From Marchantia polymorpha subsp. ruderalis (lineage: Eukaryota; Streptophyta; Marchantiopsida; Marchantiales; Marchantiaceae), in contig AP031353.1 of NCBI GenBank assembly GCA_037833965.1, positions 20,090,501 through 20,154,500 on the forward strand: a DNA stretch of 64,000 nt, in the 5' to 3' direction. Positions within the stretch are counted from its first letter, which is position 1. Each line of letters starts with the position of its first letter. Both the position numbers and the translations under genes were made by a program. The notes under the pieces were generated by a model. The model searched no databases and had not been told where the DNA came from. It saw nothing but the letters and a program-made list of their open reading frames with translations. Below, piece by piece: positions 1 to 9,490 of this stretch.

Positions 1-605
1 TCTCTCAAAAGAGTTTCGAGAAGATTATGGTTGATATTTCAGAACACGTAGAGGATATCCAGGAGAAAGTTGGCTCTCAAGCTTCCACTGCTGCTACTCC
101 TAGATTGCATGAAGTGGTTGAAAGTCTAGAGGTGAAGATGAAATCTTATGCAGAAGCCACCAAGTCTGCTCATATCTCTTTCTGTCAAGAGCAAGAGATT
201 GAAAAGACTAATCAATTTGCTCGTAGAAAGAATGTGAGAATTTCTGGTCTACCTGAATCTGAGAAGGAAGAGGTGAAGAGTGTTGTCACCAAGTTTTTAG
301 CTGAAACACTTGATGTTCCTAATGCGGATGTGGCTCAAGCTTTTCGCATTGGAACCATAGGAACTCAACCTCGAGCCATCATAGTTAAGTTCAATGACCA
401 AACTCAACGTGATACAGCTTTAGCCAACAAAGCTGTACTCAAAGGACGTAGGATTTGGTTAGATCCCGATCTCACACCTCTACAAGTAGAGGCAAGGAGA
501 AAGGAGCTTGCAAAAGTCAAAGAAGCTCAAGATGCTGGATTTTTTGCTTATCTTCGTGATGGACAAGCAATTGTCACTCAAAGGAAGAGACAATCATCCA
601 CATAG
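1..605 (+). CDS. LINE family A ORF1 protein, 5' partial
   Basis: L1-ORF1p-like nucleic-acid-binding protein, expected to bind the element RNA in the cytoplasm. The visible part has the end of a coiled coil (heptad-like region through SVEDIQ/HVEDIQ-type sequence), then an RRM-like domain starting at NVRISGLPES with the RNP1-like strand RAIIVKF. A C-terminal basic helical segment follows (DPDLTPLQVEARRKELAKVK). The stop is TAG at 603-605, followed in frame by CAA TCC and then ORF2 without another stop. The N-terminal 45 or so codons lie outside the window. Function is inferred from family resemblance. Confidence 0.88.
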   Translation, partial: SQKSFEKIMVDISEHVEDIQEKVGSQASTAATPRLHEVVESLEVKMKSYAEATKSAHISFCQEQEIEKTNQFARRKNVRISGLPESEKEEVKSVVTKFLAETLDVPNADVAQAFRIGTIGTQPRAIIVKFNDQTQRDTALANKAVLKGRRIWLDPDLTPLQVEARRKELAKVKEAQDAGFFAYLRDGQAIVTQRKRQSST

Positions 606-611
606 CAATCC
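603..611 (+). promoter_or_regulatory. In-frame ORF1/ORF2 stop context TAG CAA TCC (candidate readthrough site)
   Basis: ORF1 ends in TAG and the same frame stays open straight into ORF2. The nine bases TAGCAATCC are identical in all nine ORF1/ORF2 junctions in the window: 603, 3199, 10126, 17332, 19324, 31792 and 59490 on the + strand, and about 30502 and 36291 on the - strand. The distance from TAG to the TGG of WNIRG is 9 codons in all three families. The context resembles the tobamovirus-type readthrough motif UAG-CAR-YYA, with a C instead of the last A. Readthrough is inferred and not shown. Confidence 0.6.
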
Positions 612-617
612 AAGAGC

Positions 618-2730
618 TTGAGGGTGTTAATGTGGAATATTAGAGGTCTTTCTACAACCAAGTATGTGAGTGCTAATCCGATTTGGAAGATGGCGGACAT
701 CATCAACATTGTGGAGACGTGGGAACATGAGAGCAACACTATTGGAGAGATACCAGGGTTTACTTTGGTGGGATCCACTTGGAATCAGAGAAGTCAACGA
801 GCTGGAAGAGGCTATGGCGGTATTGCTACTTTCATCAGATCTCAATTTCTACCTTTGATACATTTAGAAGGTCAGGATATTGGAGGTCAATATCATTGGC
901 TTCGTCTTGGTTTGGTTGGAGGATCTTATAGTTATTTGGCTGTTTGTTACTTTGCACCATTGTCCATGCCTATCTACTCCACACGCACTTGCAATCGGAG
1001 TCAACCATTCCATCGACTTATAGGAGATGTTCTCAATTATCAGAGCAAAGGTGAAGTTTTTCTGGTTGGAGATTTCAATGCTCGAATAGGTTGTGCACAA
1101 TTTACTCAAGTTGGTGATCTCTTGAGTTCTTCCTCCTTTGAAGAACTTGAAGATAGTATGTGGTGTAGAAAGTCTTCTGATATTTGTACAAATCCTTTGA
1201 CAGAACACTTTCTAACCTTTGGAGCCACATGTAATTTGAAAGTTCTCAACGGTATCTCTCTCTTTCCCAACTCCCTTTCCAATACGTGCTTTTCTCCTAC
1301 AGGTGTTAGCACCATTGATTATCTTCTATCTTCAGCCACTCATAGCTCTTTTATTTCAAAATTTGATATTCTAGAACCTCAGCCAGAGTCAGATCATGCA
1401 CCTCTCTTATTTACTCTCTTGTTATCAAAAACAATCCCTCTCTCTCCATGCCATTCTGTTTTAGCTTCTCCCAAGTTTCGTTTAGATCCTAGTAAGAAAG
1501 AGTTGTACATGTTACATTTTCAAAACCTTTTGACTCACACTTCATGGAGTCTTGATCCACATACAGCGAGTGGGCAATTAATAGAGTTGCTCAAAGACAC
1601 TGCTTCTAAGTTCTTTTTGCGGCACAAGGATCGAAGAGCTAGGGGGCTTCCTTGCAATGGATGGTTTGACTTGGATTGTAAGCAAGCGAGGATGAGATCA
1701 GTTGACAAGTCTTTGGATTTCCAAAGTCGGCTTACCTTGACAAGGCTTTACAAAGACTTGGTGAAGTCTAAAAAAAGAGCTTTTTTGAGGACGAAGCAGG
1801 AATCCTTGACAAAGGAGTTGATGGAGAATCCCAAATCCTTTTGGAGACGGTTAGCTGTAAGGTCTTCAAAACCTACTCTTGATCCCAAGAGTTTGATTGA
1901 CTTTGCTGAAAAGCTTTATTTCTTTCCCAACGCCGCATCAATGTCTTGTTGTGAAGGAACATCAGGCTTATTTTCTGAATCAGAGGTGATGACTCAAGTT
2001 AGAAAATTAGCAAATGGTAAATCGGAGGATTTGGATGGTCTCTCTACTGAACTTTTGAAGTGGGGAGGAGATCTTATTGGACCGAGACTCACCAAAGCGT
2101 TAGAGAATGCAGCTATGTATGGTTTTCCTTCAGCTTGGTCATTACGGAAGATTGTGCCTATTCACAAGTCAGGAAGGAAGGACTTGGTGACAAACTATCG
2201 CACTATCATGGTGGGTAGTGTTTTTGCCAAGTTGTTTGGCAAATTGGTGGAGTCAAAGTTGAGCACATGGACTGAATCTCACCGAAAGAGAGCGCGGTTT
2301 CAAGCAGGCTTTCGCCCCACATACAACACCATTGACCATATCTTGGCTTTGCGTGTTTTATGGGAGAAGTCGAAGGGCAATGGCAAAGCTTTGTTTTGCG
2401 CCTTCATTGATTTTAAGAAAGCTTTTGACACCGTACCTCGTGAGCTATTATGGGAAAGGCTGCAAGTCATTGGAGTACCATCAGATCTTCTAGCAGCTGT
2501 GGCCACGCTTTACCAATCTGTTCGAGCCAAGATCAACACTTCTCAAACTGAAGAGGTTTTGAGTACCATTGGAGTGATTCAAGGTTGTCCTCTCTCTCCT
2601 ACTCTATTTGGAGTTTTTATAGATGATATCGAAGAGTGGTTGGAGGCATGTGATAGTGAAGGTGTCAAGCTTGGAAACTTTGTTATCAAAGCTCTCTTGT
2701 ATGCAGATGATATCATATTACTAGCACGTG
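618..2730 (+). pseudogene. Family A ORF2 (endonuclease/RT), N-terminal part, split by B1
   Basis: ORF2 performs target-primed reverse transcription: the endonuclease nicks DNA and the RT copies element RNA from the nick. The frame is open from the codon after the ORF1 TAG; the first ATG is at 630. Visible endonuclease residues, numbered from the TTG at 618, are N7 (WNIRG), E33 (VETWE), D152/N154 (GDFNAR) and D259/H260 (PESDH). RT motif A is at residues 596-604 (FIDFKKAFD), motif B is GVIQGCPLSPTLF, and YADD is at 695-698. The frame breaks just after LLAR, where B1 enters. The C-terminal part resumes at 6552. Joined length would be 1070 codons, equal to family B. Confidence 0.92.
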
Positions 2731-3201
2731 AAAATGAAGTCCTACGCTGAAGCTACCAAGTCTGCTCATATCTCTTTCTGTCAAGAGCAAGAGATTGAAA
2801 AGGCTAATCAATTTGCTCGTATGAAGAATGTGAGGATTTCGGGTCTACCTGAATCTGAGAAGGAAGAGGTGAAGAGTGTGGTCACCAAGTTTTTTACTGA
2901 AACACTTGATGTTCCTAATCCGGATTTGGCTCATGCTTATCGTATTGGCAACAAAGGCACAAAACCTCGTGCCATTATTGTTAAGTTTGTAGATCAAGCT
3001 CAACGTGATATGGCTTTAGCTAACAAGGCCATTCTCAAGGGACGGAGGATTTGGTTAGATCCAGATCTTACACCTCTTCAAGTTGAAGGAAGGAGGAAGG
3101 AGCTTGCAAAAGTCAAAGAAGCTCAAGATGCAGGTTTTGTAGCTTATCTACGTGATAGTCAAGCTATTATCACCAAGAGGAGGAGACAATCATCAACCTA
3201 G
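2731..3201 (+). pseudogene. Family B ORF1, 5'-truncated
   Basis: About 155 C-terminal codons of the 245-codon B ORF1. It lacks the N-terminal coiled coil and keeps the RRM-like domain (NVRISGLPES) and basic C-terminal helix. No native start codon remains, so it is unlikely to be expressed as the normal protein. It ends in TAG followed by CAATCC and the ORF2 frame. Confidence 0.9.
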
Positions 3202-3225
3202 CAATCCAAGAGATTGAGGGTGTTG

Positions 3226-6200
3226 ATGTGGAACATAAGAGGCCTATCTACAACTAAGTATGTGAGTGCACATCCGATTTGGAAGATGGCGGACATCCTC
3301 AACATTGTTGAGACTTGGGAGCATGAAAGTAATGTTATTGGAGAGATACAAGGTTTTACTCTGGTGGGATCTACTTGGAACCATAGAAATCGACGAGCAG
3401 GAAGAGGCTTTGGAGGCATTGCTACTTTCATCAGATCTGAACTTCTTCCTATGATACATTTGGAAAGCCAAGATATTGGGAAACAATATCATTGGCTTCG
3501 TCTTGGATCGATTGGAGGATCTTACAGTTATTTGGCAGTTTGTTACTTTGCACCATTATCCATGCAGATCTACTCCACAAGCACTTGCAATCGAAGTCAA
3601 CCATTCCATCGGCTCATAGGAGATATTCTCAAATATCAAGACAAAGGTGAAGTTTTTCTTGTTGGAGACTTCAATGCCCGCATACGTTCCGCTCAATTTA
3701 CACAATTTGATAGTTCCTTGTCTTCCCACTCTTTTGAAGAAAGTAGAGATAGTTTGTGGTCTAGAGTCTCTTGTGATCCTTGTACAAATGATTTGACTGA
3801 GCATTTCTTGACTTTTGGAGCCACTTGTAATCTGAAAGTTCTGAATGGTGTTTCTTTTTTTCCCAACTCTCACTCCAATACATGTTTTTCCTCTACTGGT
3901 GTTAGCACTATAGATTATCTTTTGTCCTCTATCACTAATAGTTCATTTATCTCAGCGTTTGATATTCTAGAGCCTCAACCAGAATCAGATCATACACCTC
4001 TTTTATTTACTCTTTTGTTGCCAACGTCAATCCCTCTCCCTACATGTCACTATGTTTCTACTTCCCCCAAGTTTTGTTTAGATGCTAGTAAGAAGCAACT
4101 TTATAGTGAACATTTCCAAGACCTCTTGACTTGTACTACTTGGAGCCTTGATCCACATACATCTAGTTTGCAACTAACAGAGTTGCTCCAAAACTCTGCT
4201 TCTAAGTTCTTTTTGAGACATAAGACCAGGAGAGCTAGAGGTCTTCCTTGCAATGGATGGTTTGACTTTGATTGCAAGCAAGCGAGGGCGAGATCACTTG
4301 ATAAATCCTTGGATCTTCACAATCGGTTGATTATGACAAGACTTTACAAAGACTTGGTGAAGTCCAAGAAACGAGCATTTTTGAGGCTGAAGCAAGAGTG
4401 CTTGACAAAGGAGCTCTTGGAGAATCCCAAATCCTTTTGGAGGCGGTTGGCAGTACGATCTTCTAAACCTACTCTTGATGCCAAGTCTTTGATTTCTTTT
4501 GCTGAAAAGCTTTATTTCTTTCCCAATGTTGCATCTATGCCACATTGTGAAGGAAATCCAGGCTTATTTTCAGAAGTTGAAGTGATGACTCAACTCAGAC
4601 AATTGGCAAATGGTAAATGTGAGGATTTGGATGGGCTTTCCATTGAACTTCTCAAGTGGGGAGGAGATGCTATTGGGCCTATACTCACGAAAGTGTTAGA
4701 GGATGCTGCTATTCATGGCTTTCCTTCATCTTGGTCTCTACGGAAGATTGTTCCTATTCACAAATCTGGGAGCAAGGCCTTGGTGACAAACTATCGCACT
4801 ATCATGGTGGGTAGTATTTTTGCCAAGTTATTTGGCAAATTGGTGGAGTCAAAGTTGAGCACATGGGCTGAATCTTGTCAGAAGAGAGCGCGATTCCAAG
4901 CTGGTTTTCGTCCTACATTCAACACTATAGACCATATCTTGGTTTTACGTGTTCTATGGGAGAAATCCAAGGGCAATGGAAAAGCTTTGTTTTGTGCCTT
5001 CATTGATTTCAAGAAAGCTTTTGACACAGTACCTCGTGAGCTTTTATGGCAAAGATTGCAAACCATTGGAGTACCATCAGATCTCTTGGCAGCGGTGGCT
5101 GCATTATACCACTCAGTTCGGGCCAAGATCAACCCTTCTCAAACCGAAGAGATTATCAGCACCATTGGAGTCATTCAAGGTTGTCCTCTCTCTCCCACTC
5201 TCTTTGGAGTTTTCATAGATGATATAGAAAGGTGGTTGGAGGATTGTGATAGCGAAGGTGTTAAACTTGGAGGCTTTGTCATCAAAGCTCTTTTGTATGC
5301 AGATGATGTCATATTACTAGCACGTGATGCCACTAGTTTACAGAAACACCTCGACACTTTGGCTAGCTTTTGTACTCAAAATCAGATGGAAGTCAATTTG
5401 GAGAAGTCCAAAGTCATTCTTGTGGGCACTAGATCCAAGTTCTCTTTCTGTTACAAAGGATTAGAGTTGGAACAAGTGAAAAGTTACAAATATTTGGGCA
5501 TTGATTTTTCATCTAATTATAGTTGGGCACTTTGTGTGCAAAAGAGGGTAGAAGCTGGTTTCAAAGCTCTATATTCATTGCTAAATAGATGTAGAGGAGC
5601 TCATCTAGTGTCTTGGAGTCTTAGGAAATTCTTATTCAGGAGCTTAGTGTTTCCCGTTATCTTATATGGAACACAAGTATGGGGTCCTGGTTGTAAGAAG
5701 ACAGGTTGGCAGCGTTTGGAGAGGGTGCAAAAAATCTTCTTACAAGAAGAATTGGGTGTGAGGACCCAAACTTCTTATGCAATTCTTCTTGCGGAAACAG
5801 GTTGTCTACCTCTTGAGGCTGAAGCTCTCTTTTTGACTATCACTTACGTCAAAAGAGTGAGATCTCTTGGTGCTTCTCGACTTCCTCTTGAAGCTTTGCG
5901 TGACACACGTCCCAAGGGTTGGTTTGCAGATGTAGTGACTTGGTCTTTGAGGTGGAATGTGACGGAACTCGATTGGAATTTGCAACCTATTGCCCTACGC
6001 GAGCGTATAAAGGAGGAATTTCTCAGCATTATGTGGAGCACACGAGGCACCAAGATGCAGTTTTATCAACTTCATGTGAATCCTATGCTTGTTTATTGTG
6101 AGCAAGGATACTTACTTGCAGAGATATCTACTTCTTTACGTCATATTATTGCTAGACATAGAACAGGATCTCATAGTCTTGGGATTGAAGAAGGGCGTTG

Positions 6201-6426
6201 GTTGAACATTGATAGGAGTGAACGTATTTGTAGACTATGTGATGGAAGAAAAGTTGAGGATGAAGAGCATGTATTTCTTACTTGTTCTAGGTATGTAGAG
6301 ATTCGAGTGGCCCATAAAGTTGATGTGGAGAATTTCTTTTCTCTGCTTCAACTCGAGCCTTATGATTTAGGTTGTTACATTAGGGATATTATTAGTTACC
6401 GTTCTAGTGCTTTGGGCACTAGCTAG
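3226..6426 (+). CDS. Family B ORF2: endonuclease, reverse transcriptase, zinc finger
   Basis: Complete open ORF2. The frame is open from just after the ORF1 TAG (3199-3201); the first ATG is at 3226. Numbered from the TTG at 3214 (1070 codons), it carries an APE-type endonuclease (WNIRG, VETWE, GDFNAR, ESDH) and RT motifs FIDFKKAFD, IQGCPLSPTLF and YADD. Motif D (NQMEVNLEKSK), motif E (YKYLGIDFS) and a zinc finger at residues 1006-1024 (CX2CX9HX4C, CRLC...EEH...C) follow. No RNase H domain is recognisable between RT and finger. The element is 5'-truncated and so has no promoter of its own, but this reading frame shows no break. Confidence 0.93.
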   Translation: MWNIRGLSTTKYVSAHPIWKMADILNIVETWEHESNVIGEIQGFTLVGSTWNHRNRRAGRGFGGIATFIRSELLPMIHLESQDIGKQYHWLRLGSIGGSYSYLAVCYFAPLSMQIYSTSTCNRSQPFHRLIGDILKYQDKGEVFLVGDFNARIRSAQFTQFDSSLSSHSFEESRDSLWSRVSCDPCTNDLTEHFLTFGATCNLKVLNGVSFFPNSHSNTCFSSTGVSTIDYLLSSITNSSFISAFDILEPQPESDHTPLLFTLLLPTSIPLPTCHYVSTSPKFCLDASKKQLYSEHFQDLLTCTTWSLDPHTSSLQLTELLQNSASKFFLRHKTRRARGLPCNGWFDFDCKQARARSLDKSLDLHNRLIMTRLYKDLVKSKKRAFLRLKQECLTKELLENPKSFWRRLAVRSSKPTLDAKSLISFAEKLYFFPNVASMPHCEGNPGLFSEVEVMTQLRQLANGKCEDLDGLSIELLKWGGDAIGPILTKVLEDAAIHGFPSSWSLRKIVPIHKSGSKALVTNYRTIMVGSIFAKLFGKLVESKLSTWAESCQKRARFQAGFRPTFNTIDHILVLRVLWEKSKGNGKALFCAFIDFKKAFDTVPRELLWQRLQTIGVPSDLLAAVAALYHSVRAKINPSQTEEIISTIGVIQGCPLSPTLFGVFIDDIERWLEDCDSEGVKLGGFVIKALLYADDVILLARDATSLQKHLDTLASFCTQNQMEVNLEKSKVILVGTRSKFSFCYKGLELEQVKSYKYLGIDFSSNYSWALCVQKRVEAGFKALYSLLNRCRGAHLVSWSLRKFLFRSLVFPVILYGTQVWGPGCKKTGWQRLERVQKIFLQEELGVRTQTSYAILLAETGCLPLEAEALFLTITYVKRVRSLGASRLPLEALRDTRPKGWFADVVTWSLRWNVTELDWNLQPIALRERIKEEFLSIMWSTRGTKMQFYQLHVNPMLVYCEQGYLLAEISTSLRHIIARHRTGSHSLGIEEGRWLNIDRSERICRLCDGRKVEDEEHVFLTCSRYVEIRVAHKVDVENFFSLLQLEPYDLGCYIRDIISYRSSALGTS

Positions 6427-6546
6427 GGGGTTCTTTTGGTTCTCTCCTAGTTTGGAGTTGGATTGTTTGTATTGTGTTTTTTAGCCTTTTGACCCTTTGG
6501 GTCCCACGGGCTTGATCTATTTACCATTTACCATTTACCATTTACC
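6427..6546 (+). repeat. LINE 3' terminal module: hairpin plus (ATTTACC)n tail (representative)
   Basis: All families end with the same terminal stretch. It contains the small inverted repeat GACCC TTT GGGTC, then CCCACGGGCTTGATCTAT and two to four ATTTACC units. Family A has CCCCCGGG in place of CCCACGGG. The same module ends elements at 7772, 14021, 22671, 35131, 41172, 41931, 44413, 50878, 62931 and 63710 on the + strand. On the - strand it ends elements at 17384, 27163, 45154, 47828 and 51205. Unit variants are ATTACC (35131 and the insert at 22995-23060) and ATTCACC (36803-36877). A role as the RT recognition hairpin and slippage-made tail is inferred. Confidence 0.8.
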
Positions 6547-6551
6547 ACGTG

Positions 6552-7651
6552 ATGCAATTAGTTTACAGAAACACCTATACACTTTGGCTAGCTTTTGTAC
6601 CCAGAATCAGATGGAGGTAAATATAGAGAAGTCCAAAGTCATGATAGTGGGCACTAGATCCAAGTTTTCCTTCTATTACCAGTATCTACAATTAGAAGAG
6701 GTGAAGAGTTATAAATATCTAGGCATTGATTTTTCTAATGATTATAGTTGGGCACTTTGTGTGCAAAAGAGAGTAGAAGGTGGTTACAAAGCTCTATATT
6801 CATTGCTAAATCGGTGTAGAAGGGCTCATCTTGTGTCTTGGAGTCTTAGGAAATATTTATTTAGAAGCTTAGTGTTGCCGGTAGTATTGTATGGAACCCA
6901 AGTGTGGGGTCCTGGTTGTAAGAAGACAGGATGGGAGCGTGTGGAGAGGGTGCAGAAGATATTTCTACAAGAAGAATTGGGTGTGAGAAACCAAACCTCA
7001 TATGCTATTCTTCTTGCGGAAACAGGTTGTTTACCTCTAGAGGCTGAAGCTCTATACTTGACCATCACTTACATCACAAGGGTGAGATCTCTTGATGCTT
7101 CTCGCCTTCCTCCTCAGGCTTTGAGTGCCACACGTGCCAAAGGATGGTTAGCGGATGTGATAACTTGGTCTTTGAGGTGGAATGTGACGGAACGCGATTG
7201 GGACCTACAACCTATAGCACTACGTGAACGTCTAAAGGAGGAGTTTCTGAACATTATTTGGAGCAAGCGCGGCACCAAGATGCAGTTTTATCAACTTCAT
7301 GTGAATCCTATGCTTGTTTATTGTGAACAGGATTACCTACTTGCAGGAATCTCTACGTCCTTACGTCATATTATTGCTAGGCATAGAACTGGATCTCATA
7401 GGCTAGGAATTGAGGAAGGACGTTGGCTTAATATTGATAGGAGTCAACGTATTTGTAGGCTATGTGATGGAAGAGAAGTTGAGGATGAAGAGCATGTATT
7501 TCTTACTTGTACTAGATATGCAGAGATTAGAGTGACTCATAATATAGATGTAGAGAATTTTTATTCTTTGTTACAGTTAGTTCCTTTTGATTTAGGTTGT
7601 TATATTAGGGACATTATTAGTTATCGTTCTAGTGCTCTTGGCACTAGCTAG
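6552..7651 (+). pseudogene. Family A ORF2, C-terminal part, split by B1
   Basis: Continuation of the ORF2 that stops at 2730, from the residues after YADD-ILLAR to the end. It contains motif D (NQMEVNIEKSK), the YKYLGIDFS motif, the ILLAETGCLPLEAEAL region and the zinc finger (CRLC...EDEEH...C). Stop TAG is at 7649-7651. Frame and length agree with uninterrupted copies. Confidence 0.92.
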
Positions 7652-7772
7652 GGTTTGGCCTTTGGGGTCTTTTCCCTTGTTTGTGGCTGTCGCTTGTATT
7701 GTGTTTTTCAGCCTTTTGACCCTTTGGGTCCCCCGGGCTTGATCTATTACCATTTACCATTTACCATTTACC

Positions 7773-8466
7773 TATCACGTAGATAAGCTACAAAACCTGC
7801 ATCTTGAGCTTCTTTGACTTTTGCAAGCTCCTTCCTTCTTGCTTCAACTTGAAGAGGTGTAAGATCTGGATCTAACCAAATCCTCCGTCCCTTGAGAATG
7901 GCCTTGTTAGCTAAAGCCATATCACGTTGAGCTTGATCCACAAACTTAACTATAATGGCACAAGGTTGTGTGCCTTTGTTGCCAATACGATAAGCATGAG
8001 CCAAATCCGGATTAGGAACATCAAGTGTTTCAATCAAAAACTTGGTGACCATACTCTTCACCTCTTCCTTCTCAGATTCAGGTAGACCCGAAATCCTCAC
8101 ATTCTTCATACGAGCAAATTGATTAGCCTTTTCAATCTCTTGCTCTTGACAGAAAGAGATATGAGCAGACTTGGTAGCTTCAGCATAGGACTTCATTTTC
8201 ACTTCTAGAGTTTCAACCACTTCATGCAAAGCAGGAGTAGTAACAGTAGAAGCTTGAGAACCAACCTTGTCTTGAATGTCCTCAACAGATCCAGAGATTT
8301 GGAGCATGATCTTCTCAAAACTTTTGTGAGAAATCTTCAACTCCCTGATTTCATTCTTTGCAGCAGCCAAGGCAACATTTTGTGCCTTGAATTCTTGGCG
8401 TAGCACTTTCAATTCCTCCAAAACCGTTTGCACAAGATTGAGAAGTTTGTTTTCAGAATCCATCAT
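7773..8466 (-). pseudogene. Family B ORF1, cut at its C-terminal end by A1
   Basis: Starts at ATG 8466 (MMDSENKLLNLVQTVLEELK), with a coiled coil over about residues 5-90, then an RRM-like domain from residue ~122 and the basic C-terminal helix. The last 14 or so codons are removed where the A1 tail abuts. The break lies in the codons for YLRDS. The same breakpoint, to within about one base, is found in B6 at 46994. Confidence 0.9.
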
Positions 8467-8827
8467 GAACCCAACTTTGCAAGATGTTACACAAGCTCAA
8501 AGTTTCGAAATGAAAACTTCTTGAAAGCAGCTTCGTTGGGGCTGACAATTCGCAGGTATGTGCGCCCGGCCGTCGTGAACAAGCGTACCAAATCTCAGCT
8601 CCTGTTGACACTCCAGCAAGAAGATATGGCCCCCGCAAGATTCATGCTCAAATCCCTAAACTCAAAGATTCGAAATGACAACTTCTTGACAGCAGCTCCG
8701 TTGGGGCTGAAAATTCGCAGGTATGTACGCCCGGCCGTCGTGAACAAGCCTACCAAATCTCAACTCCTGTTGACACTCCAGCAAGAAGATATGGCCCCCG
8801 CAAGATTCATGCTCAAATCCCTAAACT
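8467..8827 (-). repeat. Family B 5' UTR monomers (165 bp), about two units
   Basis: Antisense copy of the B monomer array found complete at 17964-18588. The units share the TTCACGACGGCCGGGCG-type segment and the paired core elements described for that array. It probably acted as promoter for B2. Confidence 0.85.
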
Positions 8828-8908
8828 GCAGTCTAATCCCTAATCTAATGCTAATCCCTAGTCTGAGTCTTCTAATAGAACAAGCTCATACGCAAGCAAG
8901 AACGGATT
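8828..8908. other. Unassigned spacer, about 80 bp
   Basis: The only stretch that I cannot align to any A, B or C sequence in the window. It contains degenerate TCTAATCCCTAATCTAATGC-like repeats in its left half. It could be original host DNA, the extreme 5' end of a B element, or filler made at a junction. It is read through by an accidental open frame with no protein features. Confidence 0.5.
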
Positions 8909-9490
8909 TGCCATATTGCGAAGCAACACCTGGATTATTTTCGGAAGGAGAGGTGATGACTATTCTCCGAAAATTAGCAAATGGCAAATGTGAGGATTTA
9001 GATGGCTTGTCCATTGAACTTATCAAGTGGGGAGGAGATTGTATTGGACCGGTTCTCACTAAGCTTTTGGAAGATGCTATGGTTCATGGTTTTCCATCAA
9101 CTTGGTCCATGCGGAAGATTGTTCCTATTCATAAATCAGGAAGGAAGGACGCGGTGACAAACTATCGCACCATCATGGTTGGTAGTGTTTTTGCCAAGTT
9201 GTTCGGGAAGTTGGTAGAATCGAAGTTGAGCACATGGACAGAGGATTTTCAGAAGAGAGCAAAGGCCCAAGCTGGTTTTCGTCTTACATACAACACTATT
9301 GACCATATTTTGGCCTTACGTGTTTTATGGGAGAAATCCAAGGGCAATGGAAAAGCTTTATTTTGTGCCTTCATCGATTTGAAGAAAGCTTTTGATACTG
9401 TTCCTCGAAAGCTTTTATGGAAAAGACTACAAGACATTGGAGTACCGGCTAATCTACTCGGAGCTGTGGCCACTTTATACACTTCAGTTC
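8909..9490 (+). pseudogene. Family C ORF2 internal fragment (fingers to RT motif A)
   Basis: Matches C ORF2 from the CEATPGLFSEGEV region through FIDLKKAFD to just after YTSVR, then joins ORF1 sequence of C2 at 9491. Sequence order runs backwards in element coordinates (ORF2, then ORF1). The joint is therefore either a tandem-duplication junction or the edge of a second C insertion. No continuation of this fragment is found after the C2 tail at 41931, which favours duplication or deletion over simple insertion. Confidence 0.85.

Larger units (their letters stand above)
2731..6546 (+). mobile_element. LINE family B element B1, 5'-truncated inside ORF1
   Basis: Starts at about codon 90 of B ORF1 (compare 18857) and runs through ORF2 and the 3' UTR (6427-6546) to a tail of about four ATTTACC units. 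It is inserted in the sense direction into A1 ORF2 just after the YADD region. Flanking duplication is CACGTG. The GTG at 2728-2730 also matches B sequence, so the exact 5' joint is ambiguous by three bases. Confidence 0.93.
1..7772 (+). mobile_element. LINE family A element A1, split by B1
   Basis: The left end runs off the window. The first base falls about codon 46 of ORF1 when compared with the complete A ORF1 at 16597. Order: ORF1 remainder, ORF2, 3' UTR (7652-7772) with an ATTACC/ATTTACC tail. It is interrupted at 2730 by B1. The target duplication CACGTG (2725-2730 and 6546-6551) flanks B1, and its first C may belong to the B1 tail. Removing B1 and one duplication copy restores an ORF2 frame of 1070 codons. 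A1 lies antisense inside the B ORF1 that continues at 7773. Confidence 0.93.
7773..8827 (-). mobile_element. LINE family B element B2, remnant with 5' UTR and most of ORF1
   Basis: Antisense B sequence: 5' UTR monomers on the right, ORF1 on the left. It is cut at ORF1 codon ~231, where A1's tail abuts (7772/7773). The rest of B2 should lie left of the window, beyond A1. Its right end stops inside a monomer at 8827, where unassigned sequence begins. Confidence 0.88.

Noticed and set aside
603-605. A variant genetic code with TAG as glutamine, as in some ulvophyte algae and ciliates
   Set aside because: More than ten long ORF2 frames use only CAA/CAG for glutamine and have no internal TAG except one CAG to TAG change in the degraded B8 (49651). 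A recoded TAG would be common inside ORFs.
6520-6546. (ATTTACC)n as telomeric repeat
   Set aside because: It occurs as two to four units only at LINE 3' ends and differs from TTTAGGG-type telomeres. No terminal array is seen.
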